This document shows, one piece after another, positions 24,123 through 31,549 of a DNA stretch of 42,589 bases. Source of the DNA: Mycobacterium sp. E1747. GTDB lineage: Bacteria; Actinomycetota; Actinomycetes; Mycobacteriales; Mycobacteriaceae. The stretch lies in NCBI RefSeq assembly GCF_001667775.1, contig NZ_LZJI01000045.1:1-42589 (forward strand). The letters run 5' to 3'. The notes below the pieces were generated by a model. It worked only from the letters and a program-made list of their open reading frames with translations. It ran no database searches and had not been told where the DNA came from. The first letter of the stretch is position 1; every line of letters begins with the position of its first letter. The position numbers and the translations under genes are program-made.

Positions 24123-25307
24123 TTGAACGTGGCGACGGATGCCGAGCTGGACGCCTTCCGTCTGGAGGTCCGGCAATTCATCGCACGGCACGCGCCTGCG
24201 ATCCCACCGCGGGCGGGTGTGCGTAGCGCGGAGAACGAGCAGGAGCTCGCTGCCCTCAGTGCCTGGACCGGGCGACTCTACGACGCGGGCTACGCCGGAA
24301 TCGACTGGCCCCAAGAGTGGGGCGGGCGTCCCGACCGGGGCCCACTGCACGCCCTGATCGTCGGCGAAGAGCTGGCCCGCGCGCAGGCGCCGGCCGTGCA
24401 GGGCGCGGGATCCCTGGTCGCGCACGCACTGATTGCGTACGGCACCGACGAGCAGCGTCAGCGGTATCTGCCGGGGATCCGGTCCGGCGCCGACGTGTGG
24501 TGTCAGCTCTTCAGTGAACCGGAGGCGGGTAGCGACCTAGCGTCGTTGCGCACCAAGGCCGTACGCGACGGCAACAGGTACATCGTCAACGGTCAGAAGG
24601 TCTGGACCACTGACGGGCATTGGGCGCGCTACGGGTATCTGCTTGCGCGCACCGATGCCGACGTCGCCAAGCACAAGGGCATCACCGCGTTCCTGTTCGA
24701 CATGTCGCTGCCCGGCGTCCAAGTCCGCCCTTTGCGCGAGATCACCGGCACGTCGGACTTCAACGAGGTGTACTTCGATGACGTGGCCGTGCCCGCCGAC
24801 GCGGTACTCGGAGACCCGGGCGCGGGTTGGAAGATCGCGAACGGGAGCCTCGCGCACGAGCGCACCAGCGTCAGCGCGGTGGTGGTCAAATTGCAGGCGG
24901 GAATCGACGCGCTGATCGACCTTTCGCGCACCGCGCTGATCGACGGGGCTCCGGCCATTGAGCGGGACTGGGTTCGTGACCGCATCGGCAAGCTCACCGC
25001 GGACGTCGCCGCATTGTCGGCGCTCACGCGCGCCAATGTGGACCGGTGGTTGACTGGCGTGGAGCGGCCTCACGATGCTGCGATGGCGAAGTTGATGTTC
25101 AGTGAGATCAATCTGGAGATCGCCTCATTTGCTCTCGATCTCGCCGGCGAAGCGGGCGTGCTTGTCCACGACGACCCCGACGCTCTCGCCGATGGACGGT
25201 GGCAGGACGAGTGGTTGTACTCCCGTGCCTTCACGATCGCGGGCGGAACCTCCGAGATCATGCGCACCCTGATCGCCGAACGAGGACTCGCCCTGCCGCG
25301 GGCCTAA
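24123..25307 (+). CDS. Acyl-CoA dehydrogenase, alpha-type subunit
   Basis: A 394-residue ACAD from TTG 24123 (GGGAGCG upstream); an earlier in-frame start would overlap the operator. The FAD/substrate motif is WCQLFSEPEAGSDLASL (about residues 126-142), then NGQKVWTT. Glu246 in LAHERTSV occupies the place of the catalytic base in heterotetrameric FadE proteins. The C-terminal motif is FTIAGGTSEIMRTLIAERGL. Subunits of this type normally work with a smaller beta subunit, but none is adjacent. The only unpaired beta-type subunit in the window is at 35866-36858, under the same operator family, so I suggest these two are partners. A strong bidirectional terminator follows the stop. Confidence 0.9.
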   Translation: MNVATDAELDAFRLEVRQFIARHAPAIPPRAGVRSAENEQELAALSAWTGRLYDAGYAGIDWPQEWGGRPDRGPLHALIVGEELARAQAPAVQGAGSLVAHALIAYGTDEQRQRYLPGIRSGADVWCQLFSEPEAGSDLASLRTKAVRDGNRYIVNGQKVWTTDGHWARYGYLLARTDADVAKHKGITAFLFDMSLPGVQVRPLREITGTSDFNEVYFDDVAVPADAVLGDPGAGWKIANGSLAHERTSVSAVVVKLQAGIDALIDLSRTALIDGAPAIERDWVRDRIGKLTADVAALSALTRANVDRWLTGVERPHDAAMAKLMFSEINLEIASFALDLAGEAGVLVHDDPDALADGRWQDEWLYSRAFTIAGGTSEIMRTLIAERGLALPRA

Positions 25308-25320
25308 ATGATCAAACGAC

Positions 25321-25358
25321 GTTGGCTGTCGAGCCCAAGTCCAGGCTCGACAGCCAAC
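25321..25358. terminator. Bidirectional terminator hairpin, 15-bp perfect stem
   Basis: GTTGGCTGTCGAGCC (25321-25335) pairs perfectly with GGCTCGACAGCCAAC (25344-25358) across an 8-base loop. It lies in the 59-bp gap between the convergent ACAD (stop 25307) and amidohydrolase (stop 25367) genes. It is the clearest transcription end signal in the window. Confidence 0.85.
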
Positions 25359-25366
25359 GGTCGCGG

Positions 25367-26569
25367 CTAGCTGGCGGCAGAGGTTGCCGTTGCACCCGCC
25401 CGCGGGAAGTTCAGCATCCGGCGTGCGTTGTCCTCCACGATCAGCGCGCATTCCTCGTCAGGGACTTCGGCGAGAACCTCGGCCGCACGCTTGCGCGAGT
25501 TCGGCCAGTTTGAATCCGAATGCGGAAAGTCGATCTCCAACGTTATCCGGTCCACCCCAACGGTGTGACGATTGGCCAACCCGTGCTCGTCGTCGATGAA
25601 GCAACCCCAGAAGTGCTTGCGGAACAAATCAGAGGGCCGCGTCTCGAAGTCGATCGGCTGGTAGTAGCGATGCCGCTCCCACACGTAGTCGGTTCGCTCG
25701 AGGATGTAGGGCACCCAGCCGATTCCTCCCTCCGCCAATGAGAACTGCAGTTCGGGGAACTTCTGTAGCTTGCCGGAGAACAACAGGTCGACGGTGGTCC
25801 ACATCAGGTTGGTGGAGAACAACGCGATGGCCACCGCGAACGGCGCGTCTGGCACTGCGATCTGGCCGGCGTTGACTGCTGGCGGCAGCGACGAGAACGA
25901 GAAGCCCGGTACGTACCCACCCGATCCAAAATGCAGTGACACCGGCATTTTGGCATCCGAGCAGACCCGCCACAAGGCGTCCCAATGATCGGAGTGAAAC
26001 GACGGCAAGCCCAGCGGTACCGGACTGTCCGGGAAGCTGACCGTGCGGGCGCCCTTTGCCGCGACCCGCTCGGCTTCCGCCACGGTGGCGTCGATGTCCC
26101 AAACCGGCAGGATCGCCAACGGCACGTAGCGATCGGGCGCCGTTGGGCACCATTCGTCGATGTAGAAGTCGTTCCACGCCTTGACGCACTGAAGCGCCAG
26201 TTCCTTGTCTTTGGCCCTGACGAACGTGCCCCCGCCGAAACCGGGAAACGACGGAAAGCACAACGCCGCCTGCACCCCGTCAAGGTCCATGTCGGCCACG
26301 CGCGCGACCGGGTCGTAGCAGCCGGGGATCATGTCCTCGTAACGGACGGGATCCATTCCCCACTCCTCGCGTGGCTTGCCCGCCACGGCGTTGAGGCCAA
26401 TGGTCGGGAACACTTCACCCTCATACATCCACAGGTGTTTGCCGTCCTGCTCGATGATCCGCGGTCCCGCCTCCTTGAACTTCTCGGGCAACCGGTCCTG
26501 CCACACCCGCGGGTGTTCGACCAGGTGGTCATCGACCGAGATGATCTGATGGTGATCCTGAAGAGGCAC
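25367..26569 (-). CDS. Amidohydrolase family protein (PF04909 type)
   Basis: About 400 residues from GTG 26569, preceded by AGGAGTTGAA; a TTG at 26593 would extend it over that ribosome site. It is a TIM-barrel metal enzyme of the amidohydrolase-2 / ACMS-decarboxylase-like group. SVDDHLVEHPRVW carries the Asp/His strand-1 motif, MPVSLHFGSGGYVPG the strand-5 histidine, and LEIDFPHSDSNWP the strand-8 aspartate. Reactions in this family are hydrolysis or decarboxylation of cyclic or aromatic acids. In mycobacteria such genes often sit beside luciferase-like oxygenases and FadE genes. It is divergent from the small coiled-coil protein at 26667; a direct repeat in the shared promoter may bind the double-TetR protein downstream of that gene. 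Confidence 0.87.
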   Translation of the reverse strand: MPLQDHHQIISVDDHLVEHPRVWQDRLPEKFKEAGPRIIEQDGKHLWMYEGEVFPTIGLNAVAGKPREEWGMDPVRYEDMIPGCYDPVARVADMDLDGVQAALCFPSFPGFGGGTFVRAKDKELALQCVKAWNDFYIDEWCPTAPDRYVPLAILPVWDIDATVAEAERVAAKGARTVSFPDSPVPLGLPSFHSDHWDALWRVCSDAKMPVSLHFGSGGYVPGFSFSSLPPAVNAGQIAVPDAPFAVAIALFSTNLMWTTVDLLFSGKLQKFPELQFSLAEGGIGWVPYILERTDYVWERHRYYQPIDFETRPSDLFRKHFWGCFIDDEHGLANRHTVGVDRITLEIDFPHSDSNWPNSRKRAAEVLAEVPDEECALIVEDNARRMLNFPRAGATATSAAS

Positions 26570-26579
26570 TTCAACTCCT

Positions 26580-26609
26580 ATTTCTGACGCCAAGTCTTAA
26601 TTTCTGACG
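26580..26609. promoter_or_regulatory. Direct repeat ATTTCTGACG in the amidohydrolase promoter
   Basis: ATTTCTGACG occurs at 26580-26589 and again at 26600-26609. The period is 20 bp, about two helical turns, so a protein would see both on the same DNA face. It lies 11-40 nt upstream of the GTG at 26569 and 58 nt from the divergent start at 26667. It does not match the GTnnAC phased family. Confidence 0.5.
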
Positions 26610-26666
26610 GTCTGTCTCATAGCGTATATGCTTGGCGTAGCATCGGTCCAGCTTCTGGAGGAAAGA

Positions 26667-26999
26667 ATGTCGAGCGAAGCTACCGGCCCCGGCCACACGC
26701 GCGGGCGCCTGGATGAAGACGACCACGATCTGCTCACGTTCACCGAAGCGGGCGAACGTCTCCGTGGGGAGATCGCCGCGGCAAGGGCACGGGTAGCCGA
26801 GTTGGAGGCGGTCGGCGGTGATGATCTGCTCCGAGCTCAAGCGCGTCTGACGGATCTCTCCAGGGCGGCGATGCGCAATCAGGCGGGCCGCATCAACGAC
26901 GCCAACTTCGAGAGGTTCTTCGGCTACCCCGGCAAAGCCCGACGCAATGTCACCAATCGCGATGAAGAGCTAGGTTCGGCCGATGGCACGTCTGCCTGA
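26667..26999 (+). CDS. Small conserved coiled-coil-like protein of unknown function
   Basis: A 110-residue protein from ATG 26667 behind GGAGGAAAG. An acidic N-terminus (GRLDEDDHDLLTFTEAGERL) leads into a long charged helix (EIAAARARVAELE and on through RLTDLSRAAMRNQ), which is probably a coiled coil. The end has ANFERFFGYPGKARRN. I recall similar small proteins in mycobacteria, sometimes labelled acyl-CoA synthase without support, encoded next to amidohydrolase and TetR genes. No catalytic motif is visible. It could be an assembly factor or subunit for the divergently encoded amidohydrolase. The double-TetR gene follows after 21 nt. Confidence 0.7.
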   Translation: MSSEATGPGHTRGRLDEDDHDLLTFTEAGERLRGEIAAARARVAELEAVGGDDLLRAQARLTDLSRAAMRNQAGRINDANFERFFGYPGKARRNVTNRDEELGSADGTSA

Positions 27000-27020
27000 C
27001 AGAGCTGCGGGTGACCGCCG

Positions 27021-28331
27021 GTGAACCAGTCGCCGCTGCAGTCGCGCCGCGAGGGCTATGCGCCGGACAGCTACGCCATCGGCCGCAAGGGCATGGGTAC
27101 GCGCCAGAAGATCATCCGGCGTGCCAACGACTTGTTTGTCCTACACGGGTATCACGGCACCTCGATCGAGGCCATCGCCAAGGCGGCAGGCGGATCGCGG
27201 GCGACCGTGTATCAGTACTTCGAGGACAAGGACGACATCAGGCTGGCCCTGGTGCGGGAGTGCGAATACGACCTCCTACAGCACGCTGAACGCCTCAACG
27301 GGTTAGGACCCGACGAGTCCGGACTGGGCGTTCTCACCGGTTGGCTGCGCGAACTCGCCGAACTCTACGACCGGCACACGGCGGTGTTCCTTGAGTTCCC
27401 GGCCATCGGTTTCGACCAGGGGATGCCCGCATCCCACGCCGCCGACGTGTCGGTGCGATACCTCGCCACGATCACCGGCGCGCTTGGGAAGGCCGGCGTC
27501 CCGGAGCCCGAATCGGCCGCGCTGGCCCTGCTGCGAATTGCTCACATGGTTAACGTCTATCGGTCGCGCAACATGTTCGGGCTCGGTTCGGCCGAGGACG
27601 TGACCCGTTCGCTTGCCGTGGCGATGCAGCTGATGCTGTTCCCCGAGACGCCGATAGCGGCATCGGAACCTCTAGCGGCCCGGCCCCTCGACGAGATCGA
27701 TTCGTCGGGCAGCGCCGCCGACCCGAGCATGATCGACGTCTCGCCCACTCGCCAGGACATGCTCTCTGCAGCATCGAAGTTGTTCGCTCAGCACGGTTAT
27801 CACAACGTGTCGATGGAGGACATCGCGACGAGTGCCGAGATCAGCCGCGCAACCGCGTACCGCCATTTCAACTCGAAACTCGCGGTGCTCGCCGAGCTGA
27901 CGGACTGGTCGGTAGTCGAGGGCAACCGGCTCGCGCGCGAACTACTCGAAATGGGCAGTGCGGGTGCACAACGAGATCAGTTGCACGGTTGGCTTGCACA
28001 CTACGCCAGATTCCACCGCAACTACGGCGGAGTGATACGGGCGTGGTACGACGGTGACGCGGCGCGCAAACTGCCCGGCGATCCGGTCGGTCGCGGCCAG
28101 AAGCCGTTCCACGACGCGGCGATGTCGGTCGTTTCGCACGTCCGACTTCCGGACGGTCTCACCGCAGACGTTGCGGCCGCGGTGTTCCTCGCCGTTCTCG
28201 GCCGGTTGAGCGAGACCGCGATTTCGCGACACCCGGGCGTCAGTGACTACGGGATCGCGACATTCATGCTGACCGTGCTCGGGCGTGCCCTGTTCGGAAG
28301 GACTTGGACGGAGCCACCGCTCAGTCCATGA
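27021..28331 (+). CDS. Tandem double TetR-family regulator (two TetR units in one chain)
   Basis: A 436-residue protein, about twice a normal TetR. Unit 1 (about residues 22-210) begins with RQKIIRRANDLFVLHGYHGT, then SIEAIAKAAGGSRATVYQYF. Unit 2 (about 235-430) begins RQDMLSAASKLFAQHGYHNV, then SMEDIATSAEISRATAYRHF. Each is followed by a complete helical effector domain (LRELAELYDRHTAVFLEFPA in unit 1, LAHYARFHRNYGGVIRAWYD in unit 2). A Pro/Ala/Asp/Ser-rich linker around residue 220 joins them. A single chain could thus act as a pseudo-dimer or bind two sites and two ligands. GTG start 27021. It overlaps the convergent GntR gene by 11 nt. Likely target: the direct repeat at 26580. Confidence 0.9.
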   Translation: MNQSPLQSRREGYAPDSYAIGRKGMGTRQKIIRRANDLFVLHGYHGTSIEAIAKAAGGSRATVYQYFEDKDDIRLALVRECEYDLLQHAERLNGLGPDESGLGVLTGWLRELAELYDRHTAVFLEFPAIGFDQGMPASHAADVSVRYLATITGALGKAGVPEPESAALALLRIAHMVNVYRSRNMFGLGSAEDVTRSLAVAMQLMLFPETPIAASEPLAARPLDEIDSSGSAADPSMIDVSPTRQDMLSAASKLFAQHGYHNVSMEDIATSAEISRATAYRHFNSKLAVLAELTDWSVVEGNRLARELLEMGSAGAQRDQLHGWLAHYARFHRNYGGVIRAWYDGDAARKLPGDPVGRGQKPFHDAAMSVVSHVRLPDGLTADVAAAVFLAVLGRLSETAISRHPGVSDYGIATFMLTVLGRALFGRTWTEPPLSP

Positions 28332-29106
28332 TGTCGCGGACCATCGTTCGCTCGTGTCCGCGCAGCAGCTCAGCCGCCGCGTTCTGCATGTGGCGGCGCC
28401 AGTGAGCCTCGGCCTTATCTCCGGCCCTGTCGTCCACGAGATCGGCCAGATGCGTGTAGGACCGAAACATCTTGTTGTAGGCGGCGTCCGGCACGACGTT
28501 CTTCTGTACCAGAATGGCGGATCGAGTATGGCGTTCGGTGATCTCGTGCAGCATTCCCGCGATCATCGCGAGGGTGGCGTTGCCCGATAGCTCGACCATC
28601 CGCAGGTGGAACTTGGCGGTCGCACTCGCGAAATCTCCGTTCTCCCGCGCGACCGGAATGGCATTAACCATGGAGCGCAGTTCCTTCCGCACGCGCTGCG
28701 TTGCGGATTCTGCGAGGTAGCGTGCCGACAAGGGCTCGATGCCCATGCGTGCATTCATCACGTCCGCGAGCGTGGCGCCCGAGAGTTCGAGCACCAGCGA
28801 CGCGGGCCGTGCCACGATCTCCGGGCCGGGAACACACACGCGCGCACCGGTTCGTGAACCGCGCCGGATCTCGACCAGACGCTCGGACTCTAGAACGCGG
28901 ATCGCCTCGCGCAGCGTGGGTCGGCTGACCTTGAAGTGCGCCATCAATTCGGCTTCGTACGGAAGGTAGTCACCGTCCTTGAGCTGTCCATCCACGATCA
29001 TTCGTCGAAGTGCGCGCGAGACGATCTCTGAGGCCTTGGGAGCCCGCACTGCGCCCAACGGCGATTCGGGGATGGTGACCGTGGTGAGCGAAGCTTGGCG
29101 GGTCAA
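28321..29106 (-). CDS. FadR-subfamily GntR transcriptional regulator (paralogue of 22823-23614)
   Basis: A 261-residue regulator starting at TTG 29106 behind GAGGAGACACTCGG. The winged helix has DGDYLPYEAELMAHFKVSRP and TLREAIRVLESERLVEIRRG. The linker GARVCVPGPEIVARPASLVL and the FCD domain (FHLRMVELSGNATLAMIAGM, then HWRRHMQNAAAELLRGHE at the end) closely follow the paralogue. The two share so much, including leader sequence and TTG start, that they are a recent duplication with perhaps divergent ligands. The promoter carries the most regular phased repeat of the window (29148-29174), 42 nt upstream, so autoregulation is expected. Confidence 0.93.
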   Translation of the reverse strand: MTRQASLTTVTIPESPLGAVRAPKASEIVSRALRRMIVDGQLKDGDYLPYEAELMAHFKVSRPTLREAIRVLESERLVEIRRGSRTGARVCVPGPEIVARPASLVLELSGATLADVMNARMGIEPLSARYLAESATQRVRKELRSMVNAIPVARENGDFASATAKFHLRMVELSGNATLAMIAGMLHEITERHTRSAILVQKNVVPDAAYNKMFRSYTHLADLVDDRAGDKAEAHWRRHMQNAAAELLRGHERTMVRDIMD

Positions 29107-29147
29107 CCGAGTGTCTCCTCGCGAGCTGAGCTGATGCGTACAATTCA

Positions 29148-29174
29148 GTAAACCACGTAAACCACGTAGACCAC
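29148..29174. promoter_or_regulatory. 9-bp phased operator-like element, three near-identical units
   Basis: GTAAACCAC, GTAAACCAC, GTAGACCAC in direct tandem. This is the cleanest example of the repeat family and fixes the 9-bp period. It lies between the GntR start (29106) and the end of the LLM gene (29206), upstream of the regulator. Confidence 0.75.
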
Positions 29175-29205
29175 GAGATCCTCGGTGGTCGTCCTCCGTT
29201 AAGGC

Positions 29206-30207
29206 CTAGGCCTGCAGGTTGTCGAGGGCGAACGCAGTTGCCGAAGCGTCGTATTCGGCTCGGCGGCGACGTCCCACGAGGAAGCTCGGGGTCGCCAGAA
29301 ACGCCGTGTGCGGAAGGCGCTTGCGCGCCGCGATCATCGCACGGGCCTGGTCGGAGTCGCCGCATACTGCTATCGACCAGAGCATCTCATCGCTGACGAA
29401 GTCTGCGATGCGGTCGGCTTTGCCGGTGCGGAACGCGTTGCGGATTGCCGCCACCTCATCCTGCCAGCCGTGAAGGTTGACGAGCGAGTCGTATGTTCGC
29501 ACGGTGAGGTAGAAGGCGATCTGTTGTCGCGCGTCGCGGTTGGCCCGCTGGGGATCCTCGTCGTCGATCGCGGTGATGACCCATCCCCAACGGCGGACGT
29601 TCGAGGCGTCTCGGCCCGCGGCGTCGGCGCCGCGCGCGACTTCCGGGTCCACCACCTCATTCCACCAGCGATCAGTGAAGATCCCGTGTCCCAGTACGCC
29701 GTCGGCCGTCTGCCCGACGACACGCAGCATGCCCTTGTTGAACGCCCCGATGAGGATGGGGATGTCGAGCCGACCGTGCACCGGCGCCATGATGTTGGCT
29801 TTGATGCGGTAGAAATCACCTTCGTACTCGATGGTTTCACCGTTCTCCGCGTGCAGGAACGCACGTATCGTCTCGACGAGTTCGCCCATCCGCGCGGCGG
29901 GTTTGCTTGAGTCGACGCCGAACCAGTCGAGGTTCATCCGCGCCGTTCCCGCCCCCAGGCCGAGGAAGACCCGGCCGGGTGCGATGCGGTCGAGATGACG
30001 GACAGCGGACGCGTGCACGAACGGCGAACGGGCGAAGGCGTAGGCGATCCCCGGGCCGACCATCGCGTTGGTGGTGGACGCGGCCATCTCCGCGCAGGTG
30101 ACGTACGCGTTCTGGTCGCTGAACTCACCAGCGCAGAACGCCGTGGCCCCAGCGGCCTCGGACTGGGCCGCCTGTGCGGCGCCCGGCCAAGGCAGTCCCC
30201 AGCTCAT
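29206..30207 (-). CDS. LLM-class F420-dependent oxidoreductase
   Basis: A 333-residue protein from ATG 30207, placed 6-7 nt after GGAGGATCG. Family landmarks: GLPWPGAAQAAQSEAAGATA at the start; NAMVGPGIAYAFARSPFVHA; RVFLGLGAGTARMNLDWFGV; and IPILIGAFNKGMLRVVGQTA with DGVLGHG for the flavin phosphate region. The type is that of F420-dependent methylene-tetrahydromethanopterin-reductase-like proteins. It would reduce or oxygenate a substrate using F420H2 or FMN; the cofactor is not certain. Operator-like element 30236-30262 lies 29 nt upstream and overlaps the end of the thioesterase gene, giving this gene its own control. Confidence 0.88.
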   Translation of the reverse strand: MSWGLPWPGAAQAAQSEAAGATAFCAGEFSDQNAYVTCAEMAASTTNAMVGPGIAYAFARSPFVHASAVRHLDRIAPGRVFLGLGAGTARMNLDWFGVDSSKPAARMGELVETIRAFLHAENGETIEYEGDFYRIKANIMAPVHGRLDIPILIGAFNKGMLRVVGQTADGVLGHGIFTDRWWNEVVDPEVARGADAAGRDASNVRRWGWVITAIDDEDPQRANRDARQQIAFYLTVRTYDSLVNLHGWQDEVAAIRNAFRTGKADRIADFVSDEMLWSIAVCGDSDQARAMIAARKRLPHTAFLATPSFLVGRRRRAEYDASATAFALDNLQA

Positions 30208-30235
30208 CTTCGATCCTCCAGTAACCACAAACGTA

Positions 30236-30262
30236 ATATACCTAGTTAGCTACGTCGAACAA
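30236..30262. promoter_or_regulatory. 9-bp phased operator-like element before the LLM gene
   Basis: Units ATATACCTA, GTTAGCTAC, GTCGAACAA, with core ATAC-CTA-GTTA. It overlaps the last codons of the upstream thioesterase gene (stop at 30242) and precedes ATG 30207. Confidence 0.55.
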
Positions 30263-31126
30263 ACCCCGGTCCGTTGCCGGCTGACGCGGTACCCCGTACC
30301 CCGTCAGCGTCCCGAACAGCTCGGGACGGCTGCCTTCGTTGGATGCGTAGGCCGTGGCCACTGCCGTTTGCCTCCCGATGCGCTGGATGTCTGCGGCGTA
30401 GTGCGTTACCGCAGAGCCGCGCAGGGGCCGCAGGAAGTTCACCCGCACTGAACCCAGCTGCATCGGTGTACCCGCCTGCGCGTCGACGGCGGCGGCCGCG
30501 GCCAGGATGAGGCAGGCTGAAGACACACCCCCGTTGACGACGCCGAGCGAGTTCACGAGTACCGGATCGTGTCGTTGAACGAGGGTGGGTGTTGCGAAGC
30601 CGGGCGAAGAATCCACCTTCGTCGCCGAGAGCAACTCGGCCAACGTGGTTTCGTCGGATCGGATGAGCGATTCCTTCGGAGGGGTGAGATCTGCCACCGC
30701 GTCGACGAAGAAGGACCTGACCGTGGCGACACCGATGTCGCGGCCGGCGCACGTCAGCGTGCACACGGCCAGCGAAGTCGCGCCACGCGCACCGATCGTG
30801 CGGCCGGCCGCGATCACGGGGGGCGATGAGGCGCGACAGACGCGGTCGATCGCATCCGGAACGAGGTCGGCCGCCAGTTCGCTGGTGACGGTCCACTGTC
30901 CTTCGCCGCGCAGTCGGTGATTGACGAGCCCGCCGACCGTGTCGATGAGCAGCGTCAGGGCCGCGGCGGTCGGCGCGCCGTTGAGGGGGTTCACGTGTCC
31001 GGCTACGGGCATGGACATCGCAACCGTGGCTGCGTCCGGAGAGATCTCGTGGCGGATGAGGAAGCGGTCGAGAATCTCGGTCGGCGACACCGGTCTGATC
31101 TCGGGAGGACGGTCATCTTGCCTCAT
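30242..31126 (-). CDS. Double-hotdog acyl-CoA thioesterase (PaaI-like)
   Basis: About 294 residues from ATG 31126 with GGGAGG upstream; an ATG at 31150 has no ribosome site. Two hotdog halves can be seen. The first has GHVNPLNGAPTAAALTLLID (about residue 45-65). The second has NSLGVVNGGVSSACLILAAA followed by LGSVRVNFLRPLRGSA. Both show the Asn/Asp-then-Gly pattern of PaaI-like thioesterases, and the second is the more canonical. It would hydrolyse acyl-CoA to free CoA and acid, useful for releasing dead-end CoA esters. It is divergent from the ferredoxin gene, with a phased operator (31214-31240) between them, and lies upstream of the LLM gene on the same strand. Confidence 0.8.
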   Translation of the reverse strand: MRQDDRPPEIRPVSPTEILDRFLIRHEISPDAATVAMSMPVAGHVNPLNGAPTAAALTLLIDTVGGLVNHRLRGEGQWTVTSELAADLVPDAIDRVCRASSPPVIAAGRTIGARGATSLAVCTLTCAGRDIGVATVRSFFVDAVADLTPPKESLIRSDETTLAELLSATKVDSSPGFATPTLVQRHDPVLVNSLGVVNGGVSSACLILAAAAAVDAQAGTPMQLGSVRVNFLRPLRGSAVTHYAADIQRIGRQTAVATAYASNEGSRPELFGTLTGYGVPRQPATDRGLFDVAN

Positions 31127-31213
31127 CAGGATCGCGCCTCCCGCTCTCATTCGCCGTCAGGTGCTTCGAGCGGGGAATCATGCGATCCGCCTTTCCACTC
31201 CGCCGAAGTCGAG

Positions 31214-31240
31214 GTTAACCTAGTTACTGAAGTTGCAGCG
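31214..31240. promoter_or_regulatory. 9-bp phased operator-like element, thioesterase/ferredoxin divergent promoter
   Basis: Units GTTAACCTA, GTTACTGAA, GTTGCAGCG. It contains the perfect dyad half pattern TAAC-CTA-GTTA. It lies 88 nt from the thioesterase start and 46 nt from the ferredoxin start. Confidence 0.65.
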
Positions 31241-31273
31241 CGGCGGCACTCGCCTGTCGCGGCGGATCGGTGA

Positions 31274-31483
<210 letters not shown>

Positions 31484-31527
31484 GGCGCTTGTCAAAACGC
31501 GCCGCGACCGACAGACTGGGTATCAAA

Positions 31528-31545
31528 GTAAACGAAGTTAACTAG
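31528..31545. promoter_or_regulatory. 9-bp phased operator-like element directly before the fused ACAD gene
   Basis: Units GTAAACGAA and GTTAACTAG, then GTCGG running into the GTG start at 31550. On the other strand the core reads ACCTAGTTAAC. No ribosome site fits between the element and the start, so the transcript may be leaderless and the repressor would cover the start. Confidence 0.6.
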
Positions 31546-31549
31546 GTCG

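Noticed and set aside
29148..29174. Possible CRISPR-like or microsatellite repeat
   Set aside because: Only three 9-bp units without spacers; the same design recurs at other promoters, so a regulatory site is the better reading.
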